A DNA stretch of 64,000 nt from Galbula dea. Lineage: Eukaryota > Chordata > Aves > Piciformes > Galbulidae. The position numbers and the translations under genes were made by a program. The stretch lies in assembly GCA_013399015.1 (NCBI GenBank), contig VWZX01006813.1, positions 42,034 to 106,033 on the forward strand, read 5' to 3'. Below the pieces are notes generated by a model, which was not told where the DNA came from, did not search any database, and saw only the letters and a program-made list of their open reading frames with translations. This document shows positions 11,195-23,600 of the stretch, piece by piece. How positions within the stretch are numbered: the stretch's first letter is position 1; every line of letters starts with the position of its first letter.

Positions 11195-11480
11195 NGATTG
11201 CATCGCAGGGGTTGGGGCTGTGCCGTAGGGCTCCTGTAGCGCTGTCCAAAAGGACGTTGACTCCGTGGAGGATCTGCAAGAGCACACGCCAAAAATCTGC
11301 CCGTGTGGATTAGCAGCCTTTATTTTCTGCTCATCCCGCTTTGGAATCTCAAAACTTCAATAAGTTCTAAACAAAGTGTGGGAGTCTGCAGTGCCTAAAG
11401 GTAGAGGGAGTAGTGCCGGCAGAGGAGGGAGCCGCACCTTTCCCTTCTAGCTTTGCAGATGTCAAGCCCTCCCTCAGTTC
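11195..11480. other. CpG-rich patch downstream of candidate exon
   Basis: About 11 CpG dinucleotides occur in ~285 bp, whereas most of the neighbouring unique DNA has almost none. Such patches in birds usually mark an unmethylated promoter-proximal first intron. It is too short and too AT-rich to meet a formal CpG-island definition by eye. Confidence 0.45.
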
Positions 11481-14400
11481 GGGCAGTGCTTTTGAACTAC
11501 ATAGGTATGGGTACAACTTGTTTGGTTGTGCTGGGTAGTGAGATCAGTGCTGATATAAAAGAAAATACTTCATGTCAAACTGGGGACTTGTTTCAGTTGA
11601 AAGGGAAAAAAATAAGTAATAGTGTGAAACTTGTGGGACTGAAAATGTGTGTGTGTGGTGTGTTGTCGTTGTCTTGGTGGTGTTTTTGTGGGGGTTTTTT
11701 ATGCACTCAGTCTTTTGTGTGTGAGTGAGGGAAGGTAGGAACATGGGGATGGGGGAGAAGAGAAATTTCTGCAGCACTGACCTTTAAAGTGCTAAGGTTC
11801 AATTAAAAGAAAGGAGAAAAGGAATGAGAATTTGACTTGAAGCAACTTTAAAAACACCTCAACAGCCTCCTCACTTAAAAAAAGAAAAGCACTGCAGAAA
11901 TAATTTGGTGATGAGAAATATAATTTAGGCCTGACATAAGATTTTCAAATGCAAACCATGATTTATTATTGCAATGTTTCAAATTGATCTTCTACATATT
12001 ACTTGTGTGATGAACAGTGGAACATATATAATCTTTATACAAACATTTTAATGGGGAGTTGAGCCTTGAATTATAAATTATTCTCCAAGTGTGCCTATAA
12101 TAGAGATGTGTGAAGGTACTTATCTTGATAAATATTTCATGTGATATTTTTAATGTGAATGGCTGTGTGGCTTTGGTATTTCAATCCTAGATTAAGAAGG
12201 ATACGTGTTTCTTGTATTTTAAATATTCATTTCAAAGCATACTATGGTGGTATGTTTATTTCTGTGTGTACTGAGTGATGGTTAACTGTTTTTGTTCTGT
12301 ATTTGCAAGTATGTAAATAGGAACTAAATAGAAAGGCAGACTATTTTATTGCTGAATAGCATCAATGAACAGTTGAGGTTATTGGTAATTTTTTCCTTAT
12401 TTTCAGGTTCAAATATCACAAAAAGCCTAACAATTAAGGAATACTAAGTAGGCGTTGTGATAATGTACCTTTTTCTGTGTATGTGATTGCATTTCAGATA
12501 GGACTAAAATGTTTTAGATGAAACCATGCTTTTAGGATACTCACAAATTGTTCAGGATGTCTTTCTTTCAGTCCTTGCAACATCTTGTAAGACCTTTCAT
12601 TGATTACAGCATGTTTTTAAGAGGTTTCAAGGCTTCCTCCAAAGTATTTCACGAGATATGAAAGCCAGATGATTATGTTGCAGACGTAACAAGCAGTTAT
12701 TTGCTGAACTGATTTGAATGCTCCAGAACACATCAGCACACAGACCAAAGGTTTCAATCTCATCTGATCAAAGTTACCTGATGTTGCTCTTTGCTGAGGT
12801 TGGAGTCCCTGTTAGAGATGGTAGGGATTCTTTTTTTAGGAAGCAAGAAACAAAATGTTTTAGTTTGAAAAAAGTGATTTATTTGTTTTTCTCATATCTA
12901 TCACATATATGACAGTTTCCTGTAAGTTTAATTTATTTGGTTTAATTTGCTGCTCCCCTCCACAACTATTCTGAATGTCAGGTCTAAGATATTTTTTTAC
13001 CTACTGTGTTGACTAGTATACTAAATAGAGATAATGTGATGTCCCATAATTTCTTTTCTAGTCACAATGCATAGATAGAATTCCCTCAAAATGTCTGATA
13101 CTTTACATTTTTTTTTCCAAATAATAATAAGAAATCCTTCCGTTGCAGTGACATACAATATAGAATAGATAACAGAATGGCAAATGCAGATGTTGTGTTT
13201 CTCTTGCTATATGCAATTTCTCATTTTGTACCCATCAGCTGTTTTGTTGTTCTGAAGAAGATGACTAGTAATCAGTGTTCAGAAAGAAAACAAATGTTTA
13301 TTTTGCTTTGTTTCAATGTTACATGACCCAGTAGTCCAATTTCAATGCTTGAGATGATACAGAAATTTTATAGGCTAGCAAATTCTTAAGTCTTTTTTCC
13401 ATAAGTAATATTTAGGCTAACAAATTTTTCAGTATTCAAATTCTTTTAAGTATCTTGTTCTATAAGAAAGTGTCAGAAATTGTTGACACCTTTGTAATAT
13501 GAGAATTGAATGATATTTGTGTCTTTATTGCTTTTATTTGGCTACTACTATCACACTTTTGTAAAGGCATGGTTATAAATGCTTTGTAAAATGTTAAGAA
13601 GTGTTCAAGTATTTAAATGGTTAACACAGAATTACAGAAGTGGGTAAGCTACATGTGACTTTGCAAAACATCACTGTAAAATTTTTCAAACATTCTAATA
13701 ACCATTCAAAGCTCAGGTAAATTATCCTTAACATGTTCATAGGGTCTATTAGTCCTTACATTAACCTTTCTAAGCTATTCAGACATGCACATTCAGTGTA
13801 AAGTATTACAGTAAAACAGAGATGATAAAGTTAGGTTAAAAACTTGCACTGCCTTTGTCTAATGAAGCACATAGGCAAGGGGGTGGGTATACAGACTTGT
13901 ATCTGTTGTACATATAACCACAGAAGTACATGCAACCATCTCATTGGTAGAGAGTAGGGGTTTTCTTACCATACTTCTTACTATAAAACTGATTCAGCAC
14001 TCAGTTTCCTGTGCGTTAACTGACTCTTAAAATGGAAAGTCAAAAGTTATTTGGAAAACATCTTTCTCCTGAGGTGTAATTGATCATAAATACCAACTTT
14101 CTTGAGGAGGATATATAAAAAGAATTTCTGCATGTATGTTGTTCTGAAGACAACAGTGTCTGCCCAGGAGGACTTGATACATTTTACTCTTGAATACAAT
14201 GCTTATGCTTTTAAAAATCATAAGATAGTCCATGTGATCTTTACATCTGTACTCTTATTTTCTAGATATAATTACTTGAAACTATTACAGCAAAGAAAAA
14301 GAATATGTTTTAAATTTGGATATATTTACTTTAAAAGCTGTATTTTGCATTCTACTTCTGATTCTAACAACTTATATCCATTTTTATCAAACAGTATTCA

Positions 14401-15899
14401 GAGTTTGATAAAAACTTTGCTTCTATTGCTTACATTTCCAAGCCACACAAAATAGTTAATAAGATAGATGTGAGTATAGTGTGAAATCATTTTGTGATGA
14501 CAACTTAGATTTTGATTAAGTTACCACAATTCTCCAATTCGGAGTCACAAGGTCTGAAAAATATTCACCTATATATTTCTATTAAGCAATTCTATTTTCT
14601 TTTAAGTATACCAAACTGTTTTCTGACTATTTTTAATAATATTGGCAGTGACTTGTGTGTTTGAGTTTATACTGAACTATAAATAAAAAAGCAAAGATAA
14701 ATTTTTAAAAAACTCCAACAGAATTGTCATAATCTTATGAAAGTCTAGAAAGAAAACACAGTCAGTTAAATTTCAGTGTAAATATATACGGAAAAATACT
14801 TCTACAAGATCTGAATTATGCTATTTTAAACAATAAAATGTACTGATTTTTTTCAGTATGTTGCTGACTAAAATGGCCACATTTTAATCTCATTTACACA
14901 TTGTCATTCATTTCTGACAGCTGGTAAGTGTGAATTTGTAAATTAAAGAATATTAATAAAAAGAGGCAGGTGAGAAATACAGAACAAGAAAAAAATGAAT
15001 GCTGGTTCCATAGTGTCTTTGATTTTTTCTGAATTTAACCATGGCTCTTCTATTCATATGTGAAGAAAAGAAAGTTTAATATCTCTGCATTTATCTTCTC
15101 CATTTCAAATCATATGTATTTACCTATAGCATTGGTGTTTTTATTGGTTTCCAGGCTAGTAATTTCCAGAGCCCCTTAAGGGATTTTGAATGTGAAAATT
15201 GTTATATGAAGCCAAATACTATTCTGAATACCAGAATAAATGACTCATAAAAATACTTCCACTTAAAGCATTTGTAAGAATACACAATTTTGGTTTTGTT
15301 TATATATACCCTTGAACTGAGATATTGTTCTGAGACACTTTAAAAGGTGAATAAAATTTGAGGTTTAAGACAATATGAAGAAAAGTACTGGGGTGCACGG
15401 AGGCAACAGAGACATAATAGACAAATGCTACTAATGAAATTAATCAGTAATCCCTAAAGAAGGGATGCTGTCTGAAGTGTTAAATTTTCTAACCCTGTTA
15501 TGAAAAATACACGATTTTCGGGTTTTGGTTTGTTATTTTTTTTTTTTCTGTTCCCCCCCCCCCGCCAGGTAATTGACTAAAGGGCCTGGCATAGAATATC
15601 TTGTAAAAAAAATTTAAAAATTTAAAAAACGGTCCTTCTTTTTTTTCCACTGTAGATTTCACTTTCCTAAAAGTCTTTGATGAGAAGGAAGGGTTTGGCT
15701 TGGCTATGGTACATTAACTTGTCTCATATTCACTCTACTGTCCCACATTTAGGAAATGTATATTTGTAAGTTGTCATGGCATAGTAGAGGAAGTAACACT
15801 GGGATATATTTTCACATGTGTTACTTTGTATTGTGACATTACCCACCATTTTAATTAAGGTAAAAACTACAGTAAAGGAGTACAGATTTCATCGTCCCT
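11481..15899. other. Long AT-rich unique region
   Basis: No CR1, LTR or RNA gene recognised. A G/T-rich low-complexity tract lies at about 11644-11700 and a T-run followed by a C-run at about 15537-15563. The longest open frame (117 codons at 14102) has no domain and the codon make-up of AT-rich noise. If the exon at 11124 is real, this would be its first intron. Confidence 0.5.
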
Positions 15900-16117
15900 T
15901 GTTAATACAAGTTCCTGTTCTGAGACCTCAGTTTAAGAAAGATGGTTAGGTCTGTATCTGTTTAGGATACCATTAAGAGTCTGACTGATATCAAGAGAGA
16001 ATGGTTTTAAGAAGCTGTCTGCTAAAGAAATTACTCTCATGCCCTGAGATATACTACAAGATATTTATCATATGTCATTACTGAAAAGTCTACCTTGTTC
16101 TAACTCAAACCAGGACA
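15900..16117 (-). mobile_element. Possible degraded ERVL-type LTR start
   Basis: On the minus strand the sequence ending at 16117 opens TGTCCTGGTTTGAGTTAGAA and then has TTTTCAGTAAT in the place where the better LTRs have TGTTCAGTGATT. Beyond about 50 bases I cannot follow homology. CCTTG occurs both just outside (16118-16122) and at 15897-15901. That could be a target duplication, but a 5-mer match at this distance is expected by chance about as often as not. Confidence 0.4.
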
Positions 16118-16338
16118 CCTTGTAGCTGAATAGAAAGGGAGTAAAACATACTGTGTTGAGCACCTTGTTTTACTGGGTCCTTTTCCCCAATGTCATTGCT
16201 CTTTATTGTTTTACCTTGACTGATTTGCTTTCTTTTTTTCTAGTGAAACCTATTGTGAATATTTATGAAATAGCTGTTTTGTTAAACCCCAGAAACGAGT
16301 TACATTTCCCTGACAGATCAAGTGAACTTTGCAATATG

Positions 16339-17065
16339 TCACAGAATCACAGGATGTTAGGAGCTGGAAGGGACATCGAAAGATCATCTAGTCTAACCCC
16401 ACTGCCATAGCAGGATTCCCTAGACCAGGTCACACAGAAGCGTGTCCAGACGGGTTTTGAATGTTTCTAGAGAAGGAGACTCCACAACCTCTATGGGAAG
16501 TCTATTCCAGTGCTCTAGCACCCTCATTGGGAATAAATCTTTTCTTGTATTCACACAGAACCTCCTATGCTTCAGTTTACAACCATTGCCCCTTGTCTTG
16601 TCACTGGGCTTCACTGAAAAGAACCTGACCCCATCCTCACGACACACACCCTTCACATATTTAAAAGCATAGATGAGGTCACCCCTTAGTCTCCTTTTCT
16701 CCAAGTTAAAGAGACTTAGCTACCTCAGCCTTTCCTCAGAAGGAAGATGTCCAACCCCCTTCATCATCTCTGTGGCTCTGTGCTGGACTCTTTCAAGCAG
16801 TTTCCTATCCTTCTTAAACTGAGGGGCCCAGAACTGGACACAAGATTCCAGATGTGGCCTCACCAGGGTAGAGTACAGGGGGAGAAGACCCTCTCTTGAC
16901 CTACTAACCACACCCCTTGTAACACACCCCAGAATCCCATTGGTCCTCCTGGCCACAAGAGCACACTGCTGGCTCATGGTCATCCTTCCATCCACCAGGA
17001 CCCTCGAGTCTCCTTCCCCTTCACTGCTCTCCAACAGGTCAGTCCCCAACCTATAGTGATACATA
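16339..17065 (-). mobile_element. CR1 LINE, 5'-truncated, minus strand
   Basis: It begins on the plus strand with CACAGAATCACAGGATGTTA, the reverse complement of an ATTCTGTG-type CR1 tail. Two minus-strand open frames (16420-16704 and 16720-17124) cover the ORF2 C-terminus, with PLYSTLVRPHLESCVQFWAP and HWNRLPIEVVESPS. They are offset by an interruption near 16710. Homology ends at codons equivalent to MYHYRLGTD (about 17065). It is the same subfamily as the copies at 29016, 29553, 31449, 34418 and 44868. Confidence 0.93.
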
Positions 17066-17127
17066 GCTATATATTTTTTAAAAAATCTCGTAACAAATAT
17101 TTTGCTCCACATTTTTCTCTGCATTGC

Positions 17128-17199
17128 TCTGGCAGGGGGTTGGACTAAATGATCTTTCGAGGTCCCTTCTGACTCCTAACTTTCTGTGATTCTGTAGTT
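17128..17199 (+). mobile_element. CR1 LINE 3' tip, plus strand
   Basis: Only the last ~70 bases of a CR1 are present: GGCAGGGGGTTGGACTAAAT, then GATCTTTCGAGGTCCCTTC and the tail TTCTGTGATTCTGTAG. It is the same subfamily as 16339-17065 but in opposite orientation, with the 5' ends facing each other across ~60 bases of AT-rich DNA. Confidence 0.88.
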
Positions 17200-20065
17200 G
17201 CGTTTCTTCCCTACTTTGTCACAGTACATGTATCGTTACTATATACGTAAACTTCAGTTGTAAACTGAGTTTTGAGCTGACCTGGACACACTTTCAAAGT
17301 AGACGCTCCTGTTGCACTTTTTGTCTTTTAGTTTCCACTGTCACTCTCCAATAGTGGATTTCTCTAAACATCTGTCCTCCAGTAACAAAATCAGAAGTGG
17401 TAGCAATGCCTTCATCCACAGAAGTCTTTCTTTCAGTTCTGTTTTGTACATTATGTCATAAACCAGTGAAAACTTTGACAACCGTGTGAAACATGATGAG
17501 ACTTTCGTGGAATTAGAGATAAGCCTTGAAAATTACTTCAGCTAAAGGAAACAAAATAACAAAATAAGTCTCATGGAGATGTGTTAATGATCTGATGGAT
17601 TGAACTTCATACTAAAAAATAACGATGGTAGAGAGGGAAATGGTTAAGCTGAAATCTATTCTTGGTTTAAAATGCTTAGCTAAGAAAATAGAAATTAAAC
17701 CTAACTAAAGTTAAATAAAACTTTACTTCATCTTTCCTAGCATTAATGGAAATAGCCCTGGTTCTGGTCTTTGTCAGAGAAATAAAGCTGCATGATTCAC
17801 TGTAGGGACAGCACAATGAACAAGCATGACAGGCTTGATTCATCAGCATCTTTCATGTTGCATTCCAGCAGTAATTACTTACTCCTGTAGAAATTGGCTT
17901 TGGCATTGGTTGATCCTAGCCTCCTTGGAAGCACAGAGAAGGAGTAAAGCTGGCTTAACCTTGTTTGGAGACTCTCTCCATCACAAAGATAGTACCGTTC
18001 TGCTACTGACAAATAGCAGGCATTTGGCCAATCAGGGAATATGGCTACCATATTGCTGCCCTGCTTATTACCTACTTGCTGGTACATGTCCTTTTGGGAG
18101 CTGTGGCTACCAGGATTTAAGAAAGCCATGAATCTGTACTGTGGATTTCCTTGGAAATGCACTAACAGCCAGCAGAGTATCTTGGGTCTAGCTCTCTTCC
18201 TTCAGGTGACAAGCATTGCTAGAAAAGGTTCTCTTATGAAATAATCTGATATCTGTGCTTGGTTGTGCTGATATAAGAAAATGAAGAATTAATTAAGCAC
18301 TAATTAATAGTAACCAGTCTGCTACTTTCTTACCATCTGTCTTTCCCATTCTTTAATTTGCACACTATATTTTAGGTCAAAGATTTGACCTTCCCATCAT
18401 GTATTTTCTCTCTCTAGCCACTTACAAACTTTAGGTAAAATACTCTGGGACTGAAACTGTGCTTTTGGTCCAGTGTTGGAAAAATGATTTTCACACATGT
18501 GTACACATGAATAAGAAAAAAAGTCTGTGAGTGCATTTAAAGAAAGCCACTGTGTGACTCAAAAACTTGTGATATTTCAGGGACTTAATACACAGAAAGG
18601 GATAGCTCACACCAGTGCTTGATAGCTACAATAGCCACCTAAACTAGGAGAAAGAAATAATTAGGATAGTGCCTACATTTTTTCCAATAGTTGTTTCTGG
18701 AAGGTGTCTCAAGTATCTTTCTGTGTTAGACATTCAACAACATTCCACTTCATTAAGGACGCATGTTACTGTGTAAAACTTCAAAAGTCTTTCCTGTGCC
18801 TTTGTGTCCTGAAACTTGCTTTTATTTACATGTTGAACTAGTTAAACTCTGCTAACACATGAAAAGTGGGTGCTGTCACTAGCCACAAAGTTGGCCAAAG
18901 GTTGTTCTTGGCTATGCATACAGATGAATTTGTGGTGTACATAATGGGTATATATAAACAGGAATGAGGTCTATAGTGAAGGCACCATACAAAAAATACT
19001 GCTACCCATTCTCTATATTTTTCTGATAAAATGGCTACTGTTCTCAGTGATAGAACCAAAGAGTAATTTTATCCATTTACAAACTACTATTAGTAATAGA
19101 GAAAAAACCAAAGTACCGACGAAATTTTGCGAATATTAGGTTCTGAAAAATTATTTGGATAATCCAGGAGAAAAGAGTGATTTTCAGGTCACATAACTAT
19201 TAATTCTACAGTGTATAGCTCAAGAACAAAGTATCAGTGACATTTGCTTGGCTATAATAAAAGAATACATTGCAATTTTTTTGTCTTGTATTTCTAAGTT
19301 TTGTTATGAACAGTACCGTTGATTTCTAGAAGCTCTTCTCTAACTTATTGTTTGTCCTTTTGCACTGAAAAAGTGCATAAAATAGAAATCATTAGTGGCT
19401 TCCATACAATCCTTGCATACAATGTTCAACTTCTAACTCTAAAACTTGGTATGCTATTTAAATTTGATAGAAAATCATAACTGATCATTGTGTAGGTTTC
19501 AGAAATACAAGTGTAAGGCAGACTTCAAAGAGAAGCATCTGATACATTGTCTACTGAAGCATCCGCCAGTCAGCAAAACTCTGTGTTATTCATGAGGACT
19601 TTGTTATTATGCACAGGAAAGGTGTTTCACTGGATTTGGTTCCCAGGACTGTGACCTGAGTAAACTGAGTCATTTAAACATGAATATGAATTTTCTTCTA
19701 GAAACCATGACTGGAGAATAAAAATTTACTCTTTTGCTCAGGCTTTTGTAAGTGAATTGCATTCCAGCAGGTAAAAGTCTCACAGTCTTTAGCAAGTACA
19801 AAGGGATGAGTGTATAATTTGAGTGTATAAGAAGTGAAGTATGGCCCTACCAAGAAATTAGAAGACCAGTATGTATAGTAATATTTAGTCACTTTTTCTG
19901 CTACAAATATAGATACATAATAAAAATTGTTCTGTGTAGATGCCCTGGATTTCACCAAAAGTGCAAGATGGGCTCCCTTAAAACACCTTAATTATACTAA
20001 GAACAGCTATATAACAGAGTTGTAGGGGAAATAGTTATAGATATTTTTCAGTTTTTCAAGTGACA
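17200..20065. other. Unique region
   Basis: No repeat or gene recognised. 17820-18240 is somewhat richer in G+C than its surroundings and has a 101-codon frame on plus and a 95-codon frame on minus. Neither has a domain or flanking splice pattern that convinces me. Confidence 0.5.
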
Positions 20066-20660
20066 TGCGGAAACAAACTTTACAACCAATGAAAGGTTAT
20101 AAAGCAGATATGTTTATTTACAGCGCTGGAGAGTGGGGGAATAGCTTCGCCAAACCACTCTACCCAGACAAGTTACTGACCGTTATTTAATGCCCTAATC
20201 TATACATATGCATTACTAGGCTATAGATATGCAGTGGATAGGTGGGATCATTAAAATTAGTTCCAGGAACTCAGTGTCCTCCCCTTGCTGCATGCGCGCT
20301 GCCTTCTGGTTGTCACGGGTGGTGGTCTATGAGGAAGGCTCGAAGTCATCGTCACATTGACATTTTCAACTTTGTCCAGCTTTATGAGTTGGCAGCCATC
20401 AGGGTCACGAGAACTGTTTCTGTCTGGTAGCCCTGCACCTATTTTCCCATTATCTCCTAGCGGGGTCCCTTAGTCCTTGTGTCCTATCTTTACAGACCTA
20501 CTCTATTCCTCCCTGGTATTTTACTGTGTATTGTGGGCCAAATGTCTTAACCTACTAACTCTTTTCAAGCTCAATTCTCTTTTACTAACTCAAAAGGTGA
20601 AAACAAAGAAAGTGGAAGAAAATCCTCTGTCCTTCCTAGAAGTAAATAACAATATTTCCC
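20066..20660 (-). mobile_element. Retroviral LTR, minus strand (probably solo)
   Basis: On the minus strand the segment ends with a retrovirus-like R/U5: AATAAA (plus TTTATT, 20113-20118), then CATATCTGCTTTATAACC and GGTTGTAAAGTTTG, finishing TTTCCGCA at 20066. The preceding ~200 bases are GC-richer than their surroundings and contain several CpGs, as expected of U3/R. I cannot place the 5' end: no TG with a matching duplication is evident, so 20660 is a guess based on where the composition returns to background. No internal retroviral genes follow. The family is not determined. Confidence 0.6.
20113..20118 (-). promoter_or_regulatory. LTR polyadenylation signal AATAAA
   Basis: AATAAA on the minus strand sits about 47 bases before the LTR's presumed CA end, the normal place for the R/U5 poly(A) signal. 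Confidence 0.55.
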
Positions 20661-23600
20661 GGTGTTAGGATTACCAATTTCTTCACTATTCACTTTAGCA
20701 AGTTCTGCCTCATATATTCCTCCCAAATTGCCCATTCAGTTCCTGGAGAAGATGTCTTCCTCTCAACTGCTAAGACCATTACTGGCTTTGTCAGGAGAAA
20801 CTGTCTTGCTAACATACATTGATTTTCTCATTTATTTACTCCTTTTTTTTGCAATAAATTGCTATAAGCTTTATAGCTGCAAAGATACAACTTTTTTGGC
20901 AAAGAGATAAATAATAACTAATTTAAATTTTTTTCAGGCAAGTTTAAGAAGAAAATAATTCCCTCTTTGTTTATGAGGTAGAAGTCTCAAAGGATGGTAT
21001 CCATAATTCCATGTTGCATCCACAATTAAATAAAGCTGTTAGGATGCAGTAAAAAGGGAAAGAAAAGTTTGTTTTAACTGGCTCTGAAACTCAGTCCTGT
21101 TATCTAAACTGAGCAGTGAAGAACTGATATTAACATCTTGACTTACGCTTATGCAAAAATCAGGGTTCCTAAAGTAGAAATTAAATGGCTTAATGTTGAA
21201 AAACACGTAACCTGAATTCTGAAGCTCTTTGCTGAAGAGTAACCTTGATTTCCCTTGTAGGGCTGATTCAGTCTAACTGGAGATACATGCATTAATTTTC
21301 ACACAGTCCCAAAGTCTTAGCTCATTGCACTGTAAATGTTTATTAGGAATAAAACATTTGAAATTAATGACTATTTTCTTCCTTCTTTAAAACAAAAATT
21401 AAGACACAAAAAATACCATTCTATATATGTGTAAATCAGTTGTTATTATACTTGTCTAAATATTAGGTTTTCCCTTCTTTCATAGCTATACTTTTAGTTA
21501 CCATCTCAGATATATACCAGCTCTATGTTTTAATAGAATATAAGTCCTCGGAGCATTAACAAATCTCTCAGCTTTTAGCAGTAGTTCACTTAGGTTAATC
21601 ATGGATCATGGTGTGATTCAATTTGCAGAGTGCAGACTTCCTTATTACCCTCTAATGTTTGTATGGGTCAGGTTATCACATCCAAATAATGACTCATGCC
21701 AACCCTGGTTCCTGGAGATATCACAGTGATTACAGGAAAGCTCTGCATGCTTGTACACAAAGCCTTTAGGGTTCTGTTGGCTGCTATTGAATTATTATTT
21801 TTGGCTAGAGTGTGATAAGACAGAAAAGACTTGGGTTTCTTTGTGGCACCTTCCTCTTGTGATTCAATTGACCATCTGGCTGAGCAGACGGGCTGGACAT
21901 TAGCAGCAATCAGGTCTGTCTTTCTCTGTCTTTTTCTTTTTTCCTTTCTTTTTTTTTTTTTTGTAAGGAAAGTTAGCTGACCCTGACCTGGTGTGAGAGA
22001 TTATTTGCAAGTCAAGTACCTTATGATTTTTTTTAATTTTTTTTTTCTCTCAGCTTGAGTATCTAACATCAAGATGGAGCAATTTGCAGGGGGAATAGTA
22101 CATACATATTAGTACTTTTGTACTGACTGTAGATATCACACAGGAGAGACTTAGGCTGGTAGCCACATTGAGAAAAATAAAAAAGGGATATGTTTTCTAG
22201 TTGTGAATACAATGCAAAACTAAAATATAGTTTCTTTTTCCAGTGCTTCCACACTGTCATTTACTCTAAAGGATTATCCTCACTTGGCCACAGCACTTCA
22301 AAACGCTCCAGGTGATAGAATAAGTTGAATGTGCTTGTAAAATGCTTTTTACTTTTACTACTCAGCTTTGGGGAGTGACATGGATTTTCTTGCCTACCAC
22401 TACCTTTATACTCAGTGACCATCAGGCTGCTCAGTGGTCCAGACACTGAATCTAGTTAAAAGCTTCCAATAAAACTCTCATAAACTTCACTAGCTCTAAA
22501 CCTTCCTAAAAAACCCCACTCCCAGTTAATATACGCTACAGCTAAAACATGCATGAAAAAAAAGAGTAGTTTTCTTTTTATATTCTTGTATTTTCTTATG
22601 CAAAGATATGACACAGGGAAATAAAATAACCAGAACAACAATAACAAAAACCGCCAAAACAAACCAAACCAAACTTTTGTTTGTTACCAATTGCCCATGC
22701 AACCTAGATAAAAAAGAAATTGCTGTAGGACATAATGCTGTTCTTCAAGTGTTGTAGATGGGTTTAAAGTTTCTCTAACAGCTTCTGTTAATTAATGAGA
22801 GAATAACTGTACATGAGTCAGGAATACCTTTCTAAGGAAAGCCACTTGTAGTGAAAAATCCAAATGGAAAGCACCTGTTAATATTGGGGTTTCTACTTTC
22901 TTTGCTTATAGACAATGACAAATGTAACCACAGCCAACAGTGTCAAGTAGTGATGAAACACTTTAAAATGTGTGCTTTCTTAATGCTTTTGACTTCTCTG
23001 ACCCAGCCACACATAAAAACTACATTTCCTACATAGTTTGACTATTATACAGACAAAATACAATTTGCTTAAATCAGATGTTAGAAATAGAATTGTATGT
23101 GATTAAAATAATATTGCTGTGTTAGCCTGCTGGCAATGGAATAAGAGAAAAAGGTGGGTATTTACAATAAATGAGTAAAGCTATTTCATTACCTTACAAC
23201 TCAGTTATCTTTCATTATACAACGTTTTTATTCTGCTTGAGAAGCATTATGCAAGAACCTCCCCAGAAATAGTGCCAAGGATCTCAAAACTGTAAGCAGA
23301 TTTCAAACCTAAATTAGATTTCCCAGCTGCTTAGTGGTATATACTCACAGTGAAACAGTGAAAAATGGCTTTTGAAATTTTTACTGCATTCAAACTCCAA
23401 AAAGTTTTGCATATTTTAATTTGCTGAGAGTTGCAGAATATGTAGGACTCAGAGGTCCCTTGTAGTACTTGCCTGAAGCATTAATAGAAAGATTTTTCTT
23501 CCTTTCACCCCCCATTGCTTCAACAGTATAATGGTATTGGAGGATCAATACTTATTCCTGTGTTTGGAAGCTTGAAGTCATGCAATCTCATTTCTTTCAA

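Noticed and set aside
10969..11292. 107- and 62-codon minus-strand frames with Ala/Gln runs
   Set aside because: They are antisense translations of the CTG-repeat region and span an undetermined base; no domain.
14102..14455. 117-codon frame as a small gene
   Set aside because: AT-rich codon use, no recognisable domain, no promoter or splice context; expected by chance in 64 kb of such DNA.
17826..18244. Frames of 101 and 95 codons on opposite strands as an exon
   Set aside because: Somewhat GC-richer segment, but no convincing acceptor/donor pair or domain; left as unique sequence.
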